NCBI GenBank assembly: GCA_963848675.1 | Contig: CAWKEY010000023.1 | Location: forward strand, 124,001-188,000 | Direction of reading: 5' to 3' | DNA from: CAWKEY01 sp963848675 | GTDB lineage: Bacteria > Pseudomonadota > Gammaproteobacteria > Methylococcales > Methylomonadaceae | DNA: 64,000 bases | Shown: one piece after another, positions 52,360 through 61,679 of the stretch | How positions within the stretch are numbered: position 1 is the first letter of the stretch | Layout of the letters: each line of letters begins with the position of its first letter | The notes under the pieces: model-generated | Database searches by the model: none | The model's input: the letters and a program-made list of their open reading frames with translations, nothing else | Told to the model about the DNA's origin: nothing | Position numbers and translations under genes: made by a program

Positions 52360-52527
52360 CTATTTTCTCGCCATCAAAAACACGCCGGCTACTATTCCCA
52401 AACCAGCCAGCAGGGTTTCACTGTAGGGGAAATGAACGTGAAACAAGATCATCGAACTCCCTAGCAACAGTCAGATGCCGAGCAACAGTGTGCCGGCATT
52501 GGCCAGTTTGAAGCGCAGCAAATCCAT
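52360..52527 (-). pseudogene. Small two-helix membrane protein frame interrupted by a TGA
   Basis: On the minus strand, ATG at 52527 reads MDLLRFKLANAGTLLLGI, then an in-frame TGA (52471-52473), then LLLGSSMILFHVHFPYSETL and a second hydrophobic helix ending MARK at a TAG. Without the stop it would be a 55-residue protein with two helices. A Trp codon (TGG) changed to TGA fits. No family is known. Confidence 0.5.
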
Positions 52528-52564
52528 GAGTAAGGCAACAACAATAATCCGGTGACTTTCAACA

Positions 52565-53893
52565 TCAGTCCTCGATATCCTTTAATAAAAGGTTTTGCTC
52601 GGCGGCCTCCATCAGTTGTTTGAAGTGATTCAGGGTCTCCTTAAATAATGGCTTGTGGCCTTCGACTTGATCGAAGGCCGGTAAATCATTTTGCCCGCAC
52701 TGCTCCAGTGCATTCATCACAAAGACAAGCGATAGTTTATTGGTATCGACCGCAGGTAAATACACTTCATCCTCTTCGTCAACCTTCAACTCGACGATAA
52801 TATGGCTCGCTAGCAACTTTACTAAAACTGCTTGGATAGCAGCTAGAGGAATCAGCAATTTTACCGCCATGTCCGAAGCCGTTAATGGTTTGTCTAAATG
52901 AACGAAGCTTTTGATTATCAAATGCGTAATCTGTAGGGCGATGACTTTTTGCAGAAAAATACTCAAGTCTGCGAACCGGTTATTGTTCCGGTAGCTTTCA
53001 TAATTCTGCAGAAAAAAAGCCAGCTGGCAACCGAACAAAACCACCATCCAGACAATTTGCAGCCAGATGACCAATAACGGCAAGGCCGCAAAACTCCCGT
53101 AGATGGCGTTATATCCGGATAAGCCGAATTGCAGGCTTAAATAGCCCCATTGCAACAGATGATACAAAACCCCCGTTACCGCACCAGCAATAAGACCGGG
53201 TTTATAGTGTATTTTATGGTTGGGCATGAAAATAAAGATAACGGCAAATAATCCGGACATCAACACCACGGGCAGCAAACCGAGGCCTTTAAGCACCAGC
53301 CACGCGCCCGTTTCCGGCAATTCTATGGCATCCATAAACCAGGTGAGTTGTGTTCTAAGAAATACCGTGATACTGCTGGAGGCAATAAATAAAATCGGCG
53401 CCAACAGCATCAAGGACAGATAGTCGGTGATTTTACGAGTGAAGTGCCGGCCTTGTTGGATTTTCCAGATATGATTGAACGACTCTTCAATATTGCCAAT
53501 CACCCTGATAACGGACCAGAACAACACGATCACACCAATCCCGGCAATGACTTCGCCCTGCGTACTGGCCAGCATATTTTCAGCAAAGCTGATCAACCGC
53601 AACACCAATGTCTCTTGATGAGGAATCTGCTCCATTAACCGCTGTTTGAGGATTTTCTCAAAACCAAAGCCCTTGGCGATGCCAAACAGCATGGCAATAA
53701 CAGGGACAATCGATAATAAGGTATACAGTGTTAATGCCGATGCCCGTAAGGGGCACAGATCGCGGTCAAAGCCTTGAAAAGACAATACAATAATCTTCAT
53801 TGCTTGAACTGAGATTCTTTTAAAAACGGGCAATGGCCGTTCGTCCAATTGCCATATTCCTGATCTCAAAAAACCCAGTATGTTCTGTTTCAT
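52565..53893 (-). CDS. YihY/BrkB family inner-membrane protein
   Basis: A 442-residue protein with six transmembrane helices in its first 310 residues and a cytoplasmic C-terminal extension of about 130 residues. Family marks are CPLRASALTLYTLLSIVPVIAM (in part), FWSVIRVIGNIEESFNHIW and the GYNAIYGSFAALPLLVIWLQI block. The start at 53893 gives MKQNILGFLRSG; 40 further upstream codons do not look like family sequence. Once called RNase BN, these proteins are now thought to act in the envelope. The acidic tail (VDEEDEVYLPAVD) resembles a winged-helix region found in longer YihY members. Confidence 0.88.
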   Translation of the reverse strand: MKQNILGFLRSGIWQLDERPLPVFKRISVQAMKIIVLSFQGFDRDLCPLRASALTLYTLLSIVPVIAMLFGIAKGFGFEKILKQRLMEQIPHQETLVLRLISFAENMLASTQGEVIAGIGVIVLFWSVIRVIGNIEESFNHIWKIQQGRHFTRKITDYLSLMLLAPILFIASSSITVFLRTQLTWFMDAIELPETGAWLVLKGLGLLPVVLMSGLFAVIFIFMPNHKIHYKPGLIAGAVTGVLYHLLQWGYLSLQFGLSGYNAIYGSFAALPLLVIWLQIVWMVVLFGCQLAFFLQNYESYRNNNRFADLSIFLQKVIALQITHLIIKSFVHLDKPLTASDMAVKLLIPLAAIQAVLVKLLASHIIVELKVDEEDEVYLPAVDTNKLSLVFVMNALEQCGQNDLPAFDQVEGHKPLFKETLNHFKQLMEAAEQNLLLKDIED

Positions 53894-54042
53894 ATGCTTA
53901 TTCGGCGCACGGTAAATAACATTAAAAATGTGTAGAATAACGCCTTCGTAAGTTAAACAATAGTTTTCTGTCGTGAATACTAGCCTTTTCAAAGCGACCT
54001 GATTTAACAGCAAAACACCCTACCCTTCATGCATAGGTAAAA

Positions 54043-56619
54043 ATGACCACCGGAATTTTAGTTGCGCGGACTTCAAAATATTTGCTGTTGATCAGCCTTA
54101 TTGCCGGTGCCTATTTTGTTTTGGGTTTATTGGGGCAGCGGCTTAATGTCCCGCCCAGCCATGCCGGCGCGCTCTGGCCTCCTTGCGGCATTGCCCTGGC
54201 GGCCGTGCTGCTACTGGGCACCGGCATTTGGCCCGGCATCTTTCTCGGAAATTTTCTCATCAGTGCCTGGGCCTTTGGTTTTGATGCCGAATCCATACTG
54301 ATCTATGCGGCAACCGGGACTGGCGCAACTGCCTGCGCCTTGCTCGGCTCATACTTGATAAAGCGTTTTGTCGGTTTTCCCAATCCATTGGTCGACGATA
54401 AAAGCATCCTGATGTTCGCTCTGCTGGGCGGCCCGGTCAGCTGTCTGTTGCCGGCGACACTCGCCATGTGCAGCATGTTCATGGCCGGAATCATTACTCT
54501 GGCTGAAGTCCCCGGCAACTGGCTACACTGGTGGGTAGGCGACACCATTGGCGTATTGGTGTTTACGCCGCTGATGCTGATCGTTTTTGCCGAACCTAAA
54601 TATCTCTGGCGCAAACGTCTAAGTTCGGTCGGTTTGCCGCTGGTTTTTACCTTTACCCTGGTCGTTGCTTTCTTCTTTTATATTCGGCAAAGCGAACATC
54701 AGCAGCTTAAACAGCAATTCAAGGATCAGTCTGTCACCTTATCGCAGGCTTTAAAACACCGGATACGTGGCAACTTACATGCCATCAATGCCGTCAGAAG
54801 TTTTTTCATCGGTTCCGAGCTTATTGAAAATCATGAGTTCTCCTTATTTACCCGACAAACGCTGTCGCCCTATCAGGAAATCAGTTCCATCAGCTGGATA
54901 AGCTTCGGTCAAAATGGCGCTGCCAATATCGAATTCACTTCTATTCTGAACAAGCCGGCAATCAAATACCCGGTTATCAAACCAGCGCCCCTACCCAAGG
55001 TAAAACAAATACGTAACAGCGCTGCCGCTTACGCCGATTCCAGCTACCTAGTCATTGACCATGACAGCATCAATATCATTACCCCGGTTTTTAATCCAAA
55101 CACTAAAATCCTGTTAGGCGCGCTTTCAACTTCCTGTTCTATCGATGAACTGATCAAGCAGGCGCTTTTGGAGCTCAATACCACCGGCATTTTTTTAACC
55201 ATCAACACTTCAAACGCAAACCAGCCGCATAACAACATTATTTATTCGAATATAAAAAATCAACGTTTTGACGCCACCGAAAGCTATCCGGTAAAGGTTG
55301 CCGACCAGCAATGGTTATTGGTCTTCTACCAGGATTCGGTGCTGGAAAATTCACGCATTCACTGGCCGCTATGGTGGGTTTTAATTAGCGGCTTACTGTT
55401 TACCAGCCTGCTGGGCGTGGGTCTTTTGATGCTCACCGGGCGTTATTTTCGCACCGAATCCATTGTTGAAGAGCGTACGGCAGACTTGTTGCAAGCTAAA
55501 AATGCCGCCGAGGCCGCTAATAAAACCAAAAGCCAGTTTCTGGCCAATATCAGCCATGAATTGCGCACGCCGTTAAATGGAATTGTGGGTTTCTGTCAAT
55601 TGCTACAGAAAAAATCATCCCTGACAGTGGACGATAAAAAACAGATCGGTCTTATCAGACAATGCAGCGATACCCTGCTGACGCTGATAAACGATATTCT
55701 GGATATTTCATCCATTGAGTCGAAACGAATAAAAATAGAAATCAGCGACTTTGACTTTGGCCTTTTGCTGGAAAGTATCGTTGAAATTTTTAAAATGCCG
55801 GCCAAAGAAAAAAATCTGGCCTTGATCATACGTCAATCGGACAGTCCTCTTCAGGTTCAGGGGGACGAAAAACGGATCCGGCAAATCATCATCAATTTAC
55901 TCAGCAATGCTATCAAATATACCGATCAGGGCAGCGTGATCGTTACGACCCAGTACCGGGACGGCTATTTGAATCTGTCTGTCGAGGACACCGGCTGCGG
56001 CATTGCCCGGCAGGATATGGAACAAATTTTTTCGCCTTTCGTGCAAATCAATGCGGGCGATTTTTCCAGAGAAGGCTTGGGGCTGGGCTTGTCCATCACC
56101 CGGGAACTGGTAAACTTCATGAACGGCAACATATCGGTCACCAGCCAGCCTGGCCAGGGCAGTATTTTTTCGCTCTCACTGCCCTTGCCCCAGAGTCATA
56201 TAAAGCCCGTTTTTAGCAAACCCCTGCCCGAAACGCCTATTAAAAACAACATGGGCATCCAGGTACTGATTGCCGATGACAATGAAATTAATTTATTATT
56301 ACTGGCCAATCTGCTGGAGCAATACGGCTGCATCGTTGATTCCGTGGCTAATGGTCAGGAAGCCCTGAAATCGATAAACCAAAAGCACTATGACCTGGCG
56401 CTGATAGATATCAACATGCCGGTAATGACCGGCCTGGAACTGGCAAAAATTCTAAAAAGCCGCAAAAATGGTTTAAAAATGGCGGCTATCAGTGCATACG
56501 CCGATGACAACAAAATCAAGGAAGCACTCGCCGCCGGATTTGATTATTATTTGACCAAGCCGATCAATGAACAGCAACTGGAAAACATCCTCTCAACCCT
56601 GGGCCCCGACCATGATTAA
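54043..56619 (+). CDS. Hybrid sensor histidine kinase (MASE1-CHASE-HisKA-HATPase-REC)
   Basis: An 858-residue inner-membrane kinase. Residues about 10-205 form a MASE1 membrane domain (about eight helices; PPSHAGALWPPCGIALA). A periplasmic CHASE domain follows (about 225-440; RGNLHAINAVRSFFIGS), then a final helix (about 448-470). The kinase core has the H box FLANISHELRTPLNGIVGF (His at about 507), N box IINLLSNAIKYTD, G1 VEDTGCGIA and G2 GLGLGLSIT. A C-terminal receiver domain (about 743-855) has ADDNE and the phospho-Asp in LIDINMPVMTG. The signal is unknown. Its end overlaps the following cytochrome gene by eight bases, suggesting a functional tie to redox or respiration. Confidence 0.93.
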   Translation: MTTGILVARTSKYLLLISLIAGAYFVLGLLGQRLNVPPSHAGALWPPCGIALAAVLLLGTGIWPGIFLGNFLISAWAFGFDAESILIYAATGTGATACALLGSYLIKRFVGFPNPLVDDKSILMFALLGGPVSCLLPATLAMCSMFMAGIITLAEVPGNWLHWWVGDTIGVLVFTPLMLIVFAEPKYLWRKRLSSVGLPLVFTFTLVVAFFFYIRQSEHQQLKQQFKDQSVTLSQALKHRIRGNLHAINAVRSFFIGSELIENHEFSLFTRQTLSPYQEISSISWISFGQNGAANIEFTSILNKPAIKYPVIKPAPLPKVKQIRNSAAAYADSSYLVIDHDSINIITPVFNPNTKILLGALSTSCSIDELIKQALLELNTTGIFLTINTSNANQPHNNIIYSNIKNQRFDATESYPVKVADQQWLLVFYQDSVLENSRIHWPLWWVLISGLLFTSLLGVGLLMLTGRYFRTESIVEERTADLLQAKNAAEAANKTKSQFLANISHELRTPLNGIVGFCQLLQKKSSLTVDDKKQIGLIRQCSDTLLTLINDILDISSIESKRIKIEISDFDFGLLLESIVEIFKMPAKEKNLALIIRQSDSPLQVQGDEKRIRQIIINLLSNAIKYTDQGSVIVTTQYRDGYLNLSVEDTGCGIARQDMEQIFSPFVQINAGDFSREGLGLGLSITRELVNFMNGNISVTSQPGQGSIFSLSLPLPQSHIKPVFSKPLPETPIKNNMGIQVLIADDNEINLLLLANLLEQYGCIVDSVANGQEALKSINQKHYDLALIDINMPVMTGLELAKILKSRKNGLKMAAISAYADDNKIKEALAAGFDYYLTKPINEQQLENILSTLGPDHD

Positions 56620-57415
56620 GCAAAAACACTCACTCACCCTGGCATTTGTTCTGTTATTACCATCGTTAAGCCTGGCCGCCGATGCCAGGCCTGGTTTTAA
56701 TCTGCTCGAAGCCGCCCCCGCGCAGTTACCAAAACCGGTAACAGTAACAGTTGCTCACGATCCGGTTTACAAATCTGCCAAAACATATGAGGCTTACCCG
56801 CTCGCTGACATTCTGAAACAGATCGCTCTTCCGGCATCTGCAAAAACCGACGAGCTGGTGCTTGTTCTGACTGCTGAAGACGGATACAGCGTTGCCATGG
56901 CTTACCAGGATGCTCTCGCCGAGCAGGGCTTTATCGCCTTTAAAGATCACGCCGCGAGCGGAAATAGGAGCTGGCTGGAATTTAAATTTGGCAAGCAGAC
57001 CATGACACCCGCCCCGTATTATCTGGTCTGGCCTAAGGAAGGCCTGGATGAGTGGCGCTATCCCTGGCCATTTCAGCTGAGCAAACTATCCCTGCAAACC
57101 GCAATATCCTATTATGGCGCCGCTGCTCCAGCCAAAACCGATGCCGCTGTCAGCAAAGGCTTCAATTTATTCAGCCGTTATTGCATCCGCTGTCATTCCG
57201 TCAATCTGGCTGGCGGCGAAGTCGGACCCGAGCTGAATATCCCAAAAAACATTAGCGAATATTTTAAAGAACAGGAATTGCCCGGATTTATACTCAACGC
57301 CCCCGCCTACCGCGCTAAAACCAAAATGCCCGCTTTTACCGGCATGCTCAGCGCCGGTGACGCTCGGGATATCGTCCAATATCTCAAACAAATGCAGCAG
57401 GAAAAGACCCAATAG
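56612..57415 (+). CDS. Periplasmic c-type cytochrome with an N-terminal unknown domain
   Basis: A 267-residue protein with a signal peptide (LTLAFVLLLPSLSLAADA; cleavage near residue 22). Residues about 30-165 form a domain with YEAYPLADILKQIALP and LVLVLTAEDGYSVAM, similar to the substrate-side fold of sulfite-oxidase-like molybdopterin proteins but without cofactor residues. A monohaem cytochrome c domain follows at about 180-260: haem motif CIRCH with a distal Met in KTKMPAFTG. The start ATG at 56612 lies inside the end of the kinase gene (eight-base overlap) and gives the signal peptide. The electron partner is unknown. Confidence 0.85.
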   Translation: MIKQKHSLTLAFVLLLPSLSLAADARPGFNLLEAAPAQLPKPVTVTVAHDPVYKSAKTYEAYPLADILKQIALPASAKTDELVLVLTAEDGYSVAMAYQDALAEQGFIAFKDHAASGNRSWLEFKFGKQTMTPAPYYLVWPKEGLDEWRYPWPFQLSKLSLQTAISYYGAAAPAKTDAAVSKGFNLFSRYCIRCHSVNLAGGEVGPELNIPKNISEYFKEQELPGFILNAPAYRAKTKMPAFTGMLSAGDARDIVQYLKQMQQEKTQ

Positions 57416-57553
57416 GGTTAAAACGTCATCGCCATTCGATTCGATGAGCGCGCGAACATGGGGTGTTTTTGGAGCTTCGCCAGTTACGGGATGACTAAAC
57501 CGGGCTTAACTCGGTAAAATACCGTTTTTCATTTTTTCATTTCATTAAACATA

Positions 57554-59263
57554 ATGCGTACCACACAATTTCCGCTCAATACTGTTAAAGAAACGCCTGC
57601 CGACGCTGAAATCGCCAGCCATAAACTGATGATACGCGCCGGCCTTATCCGCAAGCTCGCCGCCGGCCTGTACAGCTGGTTACCCTTGGGACTGCGGGTC
57701 ATGCGTAAAGTGGAAAAAATCACCCGGGAAGAAATGGAAAAAGCCGGTGCGCTGGAAGTGTTAATGCCTGCCCTGCAACCGGCCGAACTGTGGCAGGAAA
57801 CCGGCCGCTGGGAGCAATACGGTCCGGAGCTGGCGCGTTTAAAGGATCGTCATGAGCGTGACTTCTGCCTGGGGCCCACGCATGAAGAAATCATCACCGA
57901 TCTGGCGCGCAATGAAATCAGAAGCTACAAGCAGCTGCCTATCACCTATTATCAGATACAAAGCAAATTCCGTGATGAAATCCGGCCGCGTTTCGGCGTC
58001 ATGCGGTCGCGCGAATTTGTCATGAAAGATGCGTATTCCTTTCATCTGGATCAGGCGTCATTGCAGGAAACTTACGATGTCATGTATCAGGCCTACAGCA
58101 CCATATTCAATCGATTTGGTCTCAAGTTTCGCGCCGTTATCGCCGACTCGGGCTCAATCGGCGGCGCCATATCGCATGAATTTCATGTGCTGGCCGACTC
58201 CGGCGAGGATGCCATTGCGTTTTCAACGCTGAGCAATTATGCCGCCAATATCGAAAAGGCTGAAGCGCTGATGCCCGAAGGTATTCGTAGTCCAGCAAGA
58301 ACCGAATTGACACTCATCGACACACCCAATCAGCATAGTATTGAAGACATCAGCCGCTTTTTAAATATTAAATCCAGTCAGTGCCTCAAGACCCTGATCG
58401 TTAAAGGTGAGGAAGACAGCCTGGTGGCCCTGTTATTAAGAGGCGATCATGAACTTAACAAAATTAAAGCAGAGAAAATCGAAGGCATCTTATCACCACT
58501 ACAATTTGCCAATGATGAAGAAGTTTTAAGCGCCTGTAACTGCAAAGCTGGCTCTATTGGTCCGATCGGTTTAACCATCAAGATCATTGCTGATCGCAGC
58601 GTGGTATTAATGTCTGATTTCGTCTGCGGCGCCAATCAGGATGGCAAACATTACACCGGCGTCAACTGGGAACGCGATTTATCTGTTCCAAAACAAATTG
58701 AAGACATCCGGACTGTAGTTGAAGGCGACCCCAGCCCGGATGGGCAGGGTACAATTACCCTCGCCCGCGGCATAGAAGTCGGCCATATTTTCCAGTTGGG
58801 CAGCAAGTACAGTGCCGCGATGAAAGCCTCCGTTATCAATGAAGCCGGCAAAAATCAGACCATGATCATGGGTTGCTACGGCATCGGCATCTCCCGTGTG
58901 GTCGCAGCCGCGATCGAGCAAAATCACGATGAACGAGGTATTATCTGGCCAGACAGTCTGGCGCCATTCCAGGTCGCCATCTGTCCGATGAACATGCACA
59001 AATCGGAACGACTGAAAGAAGCGGCGGAAAAATTGTACCGGGATATGCTCGATGCCGGAATTGATGTATTGTTTGATGATCGTAAGGTGCGCGCCGGCTT
59101 TATGTTTTCCGATATGGAACTGATCGGCATTCCCCATTGCATCGTGATCGGTGATCGCGGCCTCGATACGGGTACTGTTGAATACAAAGCCAGAGCGGCA
59201 AACGAAAATGTGGAAATCGCTTTTGCGGAAGTGATTGATTTTATAAAATCAAAACTGGCCTGA
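57554..59263 (+). CDS. proS: Prolyl-tRNA synthetase (bacterial type with editing domain)
   Basis: A 569-residue class II synthetase. Motif 1 is in the N-terminal region (RAGLIRKLAAGLYSWLPLG), motif 2 in FRDEIRPRFGVMRSREFVMKDAYSF (in part), and the long insertion (about residues 220-400; HSIEDISRFLNI) is the YbaK-like editing domain that clears Ala-tRNA-Pro. Motif 3 is in the MIMGCYGIGISRV block and the anticodon domain is at the C-terminus. The length is standard for the bacterial form. Confidence 0.97.
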   Translation: MRTTQFPLNTVKETPADAEIASHKLMIRAGLIRKLAAGLYSWLPLGLRVMRKVEKITREEMEKAGALEVLMPALQPAELWQETGRWEQYGPELARLKDRHERDFCLGPTHEEIITDLARNEIRSYKQLPITYYQIQSKFRDEIRPRFGVMRSREFVMKDAYSFHLDQASLQETYDVMYQAYSTIFNRFGLKFRAVIADSGSIGGAISHEFHVLADSGEDAIAFSTLSNYAANIEKAEALMPEGIRSPARTELTLIDTPNQHSIEDISRFLNIKSSQCLKTLIVKGEEDSLVALLLRGDHELNKIKAEKIEGILSPLQFANDEEVLSACNCKAGSIGPIGLTIKIIADRSVVLMSDFVCGANQDGKHYTGVNWERDLSVPKQIEDIRTVVEGDPSPDGQGTITLARGIEVGHIFQLGSKYSAAMKASVINEAGKNQTMIMGCYGIGISRVVAAAIEQNHDERGIIWPDSLAPFQVAICPMNMHKSERLKEAAEKLYRDMLDAGIDVLFDDRKVRAGFMFSDMELIGIPHCIVIGDRGLDTGTVEYKARAANENVEIAFAEVIDFIKSKLA

Positions 59264-59288
59264 AGCAGGCCTTCAATCAGGGCGGCGA

Positions 59289-59831
59289 CTAGCTGCCCTT
59301 AGCCTGCTGAAGCAGATTCAGCGTATTTTCGGGGAGTTTAGCGCTAGCCGCCCCTTCCAGATACAAACGTGCATCTTCATGCACGGTCGTCATAAATTTG
59401 ATCAAGCGCATTTCATGCTGCATTTTTTCTTCAAAATCATCCGCTTCCCACATTTTATTGAGCAGGTATTTGGCGTGGTGATGAATGGTAAAGGCGACCG
59501 CCTCAGGTAAATGTGTGTAGCTGGTCTCAATTGAGCGTTTCAGCTGGTCCAGTGCTTCCAGATACTGTTTATAGTCCTTCACATCCTGAGCGCACTTGGT
59601 CTTGTACATAGCCAGTTCAGCGTTGTTTTTGGTTCTTAGCAGCGCAATCTCATGCTCAAGTTGCACGCTACGCTTTTTCAACTCCGCTTCCAGTGCTTTC
59701 TCTGCCAGCACATGAGCATGCCTGAGCCGGGACTGCTGCGCCTGATTATCGCCTTGCCATTGCAGATTTTTATCTTTAACGGTGTGCCATAAATCAACGA
59801 GGCTAGAGAGCCAGTTTTTGAAAACCGTCAT
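59289..59831 (-). CDS. Hypothetical coiled-coil protein
   Basis: A 180-residue soluble protein. Residues about 40-110 are strongly helical with heptad-like spacing (AEKALEAELKKRSVQLEHE and following), predicting a coiled coil. The C-terminal third is helical with clusters of His and Glu (FTIHHHAKYLLNKMWE). No family is recognised. It overlaps the end of the preceding membrane-protein gene by 29 bases, so the two form one unit. Confidence 0.7.
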   Translation of the reverse strand: MTVFKNWLSSLVDLWHTVKDKNLQWQGDNQAQQSRLRHAHVLAEKALEAELKKRSVQLEHEIALLRTKNNAELAMYKTKCAQDVKDYKQYLEALDQLKRSIETSYTHLPEAVAFTIHHHAKYLLNKMWEADDFEEKMQHEMRLIKFMTTVHEDARLYLEGAASAKLPENTLNLLQQAKGS

Positions 59832-60375
59832 ACTTTATAGCTGATGCCAGTGACTCGATTCGCTGCTGCAATTTTAACAGCGCATCAACATCCTGTTGAC
59901 TTCGGCAACAGGCAAGTTCCTGCTGTAATAGCCTGAAAGTGGTTGATGAAACATATTTTTCAATCAGTAACAGCTGTTTGTGTATGGAGCTGGCTAGAGC
60001 CCGGCTATGTTTCCGATTATTAGCCTTTAACAAGCAGCCTCTCTTCAGCTCATTGGCGTATTGCATTTGCAGCGTTCTAAAATGAAATAACTGCTTGAGC
60101 TGCTCCTGTTTGGCATGTAAGAACAATATCCGTCGCTGGACGCGCTGCCGGGAGGAAAAATAATGCGTAATTGAGTGCAAAATGACGCAGCAAACCGCCA
60201 ATAGTCCAGTCATTAGCAGTAAAGAATAGGCACTTAACAATAACGCCGAACCTAGATGCATCATGTGTGTTGCCAGATGTGGCGCAGCCAGGCGCAAGAA
60301 AACCTTGACCCCTAAAAAAACAGGCAATGAGGCTAAGAATATCAATAATGAAAGCCGAATGATCGCCATAACCAA
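59803..60375 (-). CDS. Hypothetical membrane protein with cytoplasmic helical region
   Basis: A 190-residue protein with two transmembrane helices (residues about 5-28 and 42-70), joined by a short loop, then a basic helical cytoplasmic region (SRQRVQRRILFLHAKQEQLK; LLQQELACCRSQQDVDALL). The two-helix hairpin plus coiled coil suggests a membrane anchor for its partner, the coiled-coil protein encoded next. No family is recognised. The cysteine pair in LACC is notable but unassigned. Confidence 0.65.
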   Translation of the reverse strand: MVMAIIRLSLLIFLASLPVFLGVKVFLRLAAPHLATHMMHLGSALLLSAYSLLLMTGLLAVCCVILHSITHYFSSRQRVQRRILFLHAKQEQLKQLFHFRTLQMQYANELKRGCLLKANNRKHSRALASSIHKQLLLIEKYVSSTTFRLLQQELACCRSQQDVDALLKLQQRIESLASAIKYDGFQKLAL

Positions 60376-60418
60376 GACTAAAAGCTAAGTTTCTGATTTC
60401 AAACCCTATTAAAACAGG

Positions 60419-61297
60419 TTAATGTTCACTTATCCATTGCGTGGCCTGTTGCTGTGCCTCGGCGATTTGTTCAGGGGTCATGTGCTCGGCCACCATGTCC
60501 CGGCTTTTTTGTCCCTGTTCGTCGCCATTAGCACCCGCCAAATTAAAATACAAATGCGCTTTTACATAGTCTTGCGGGACACCTTCGCCATTGAAATACA
60601 GATTGCCCAAATTAAACTGGGCATCCGCATTGCCCTGTTCTGCAGCTTTCATGTACCACTGAATAGCCTGTTCATAATTCTGCACTGTACCTTGGCCATT
60701 GGCAAACATGGTGCCTAAATTAAACTGCGCACCGCCATTGCCTTGTTCGGCCGCCTTGTTGTACCAGTTGATCGCCACCGCGTGATCCTGCGGCACGCCC
60801 TGACCATTGGCATACAGAGTCCCCAAATTGAATTGTGCGCCGGCATGGCCCTGTGCTTCGGCTTTACGGTACCACTTAAGCGCCTGAACATAATCCTGCT
60901 GGGTACCTTGACCGTTGGCATACATGTTCCCTAAATTTAACTGAGCCTCTGCAAGTCCCTTTTCAGCCGCTTTCATGTACCACTTGATGGCTTCGGCATA
61001 ATCCTGATTGGCACCATTACCCTCAGCATAGAGCAGCGCTAAATTGAACTGTGCATCGGCCCGTCCCTGAGCTGCGGCCTTGGTGTACCACTTGAGGGCT
61101 TCGGCATAGTCCTGTGCTGTGCCCTGCCCATTGTCATACATAATGCCTATATTGAACTGTGCATCAATATTGCCTTTTTCGGCTTCTTTCTTGCAATCAA
61201 TAAAAATGCTCCGATCATCTTTATTTTCGTCATAGCAAACGCCCCAGGCATTCATGGAAAATATGACTAAAAGGAAAATTGATAATTCTTTCTTCAT
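60419..61297 (-). CDS. Sel1-repeat (SLR) protein, secreted
   Basis: A 292-residue periplasmic or outer-membrane protein with a signal peptide (KKELSIFLLVIFSMNAWG) and about six or seven 36-residue Sel1-like repeats of the form AQFNLGxMYxNGQGxxQDYxxA with KWYxKAAEQG. The start at 61297 leaves out 57 non-family residues of a longer frame. Sel1 repeats form TPR-like superhelices for protein contacts. The repeats are alike enough to look recently multiplied. The C-terminus ends in an amphipathic helix (MTPEQIAEAQQQATQWISEH). Confidence 0.88.
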   Translation of the reverse strand: MKKELSIFLLVIFSMNAWGVCYDENKDDRSIFIDCKKEAEKGNIDAQFNIGIMYDNGQGTAQDYAEALKWYTKAAAQGRADAQFNLALLYAEGNGANQDYAEAIKWYMKAAEKGLAEAQLNLGNMYANGQGTQQDYVQALKWYRKAEAQGHAGAQFNLGTLYANGQGVPQDHAVAINWYNKAAEQGNGGAQFNLGTMFANGQGTVQNYEQAIQWYMKAAEQGNADAQFNLGNLYFNGEGVPQDYVKAHLYFNLAGANGDEQGQKSRDMVAEHMTPEQIAEAQQQATQWISEH

Positions 61298-61346
61298 TGA
61301 CAAATTAATAAACAATGCTGGCTTAGGTAACAAAAAGGAGCAGTTC

Positions 61347-61484
61347 ATGGCAAAAACCGAGTTGACTTCAAAAAGGCGAAAAAGCTTATTTGCCCAGAAC
61401 CTTAACCAGGCTGATCGCAACAATACCTTTTTGAAAGCACCGATGAAACACAAAACAAAACCGGACAAAGATATAAACTGTTAA
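61347..61484 (+). CDS. Possible small basic protein
   Basis: A 45-residue Lys/Arg-rich frame starting MAKTELTSKRRKSLFAQNLN with AAGGAG six bases before the ATG, an excellent ribosome-binding site. It is divergent from the Sel1 gene, 49 bases away. No family is known; the short length leaves it uncertain. Confidence 0.4.
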   Translation: MAKTELTSKRRKSLFAQNLNQADRNNTFLKAPMKHKTKPDKDINC

Positions 61485-61547
61485 TCAATGCAAAGCATAC
61501 TGGAATTTATATTGATTGCCGAGCGCCCCATACCCAGAAATTTCTGG

Positions 61548-61585
61548 CATAAAAAAAGGCTTACACTTCCATGTAAGCCTTTATT
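61548..61585 (-). terminator. Rho-independent terminator of the tRNA transcript
   Basis: AAAGGCTTACA (61555-61565) pairs perfectly with TGTAAGCCTTT (61572-61582) around a six-base loop. On the minus strand the stem is followed by a run of T (complement of the A-run at 61551-61557), just past tRNA-Asn. Confidence 0.85.
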
Positions 61586-61589
61586 CTTT

Positions 61590-61665
61590 TGGCTCCCCCG
61601 GACGGGCTCGAACCGCCGACCTAATGATTAACAGTCATCCGCTCTACCGACTGAGCTACAGGGGA
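61590..61665 (-). tRNA. tRNA-Asn (anticodon GTT)
   Basis: A 76-base tRNA with encoded CCA. The acceptor TCCCCTG pairs with CGGGGGA-type bases, the T-arm has GGTTCGAGCCC, and the anticodon loop is CTGTTAA. It is the last of three tRNAs on this strand. Confidence 0.97.
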
Positions 61666-61679
61666 ATAAACTTTTTCAA

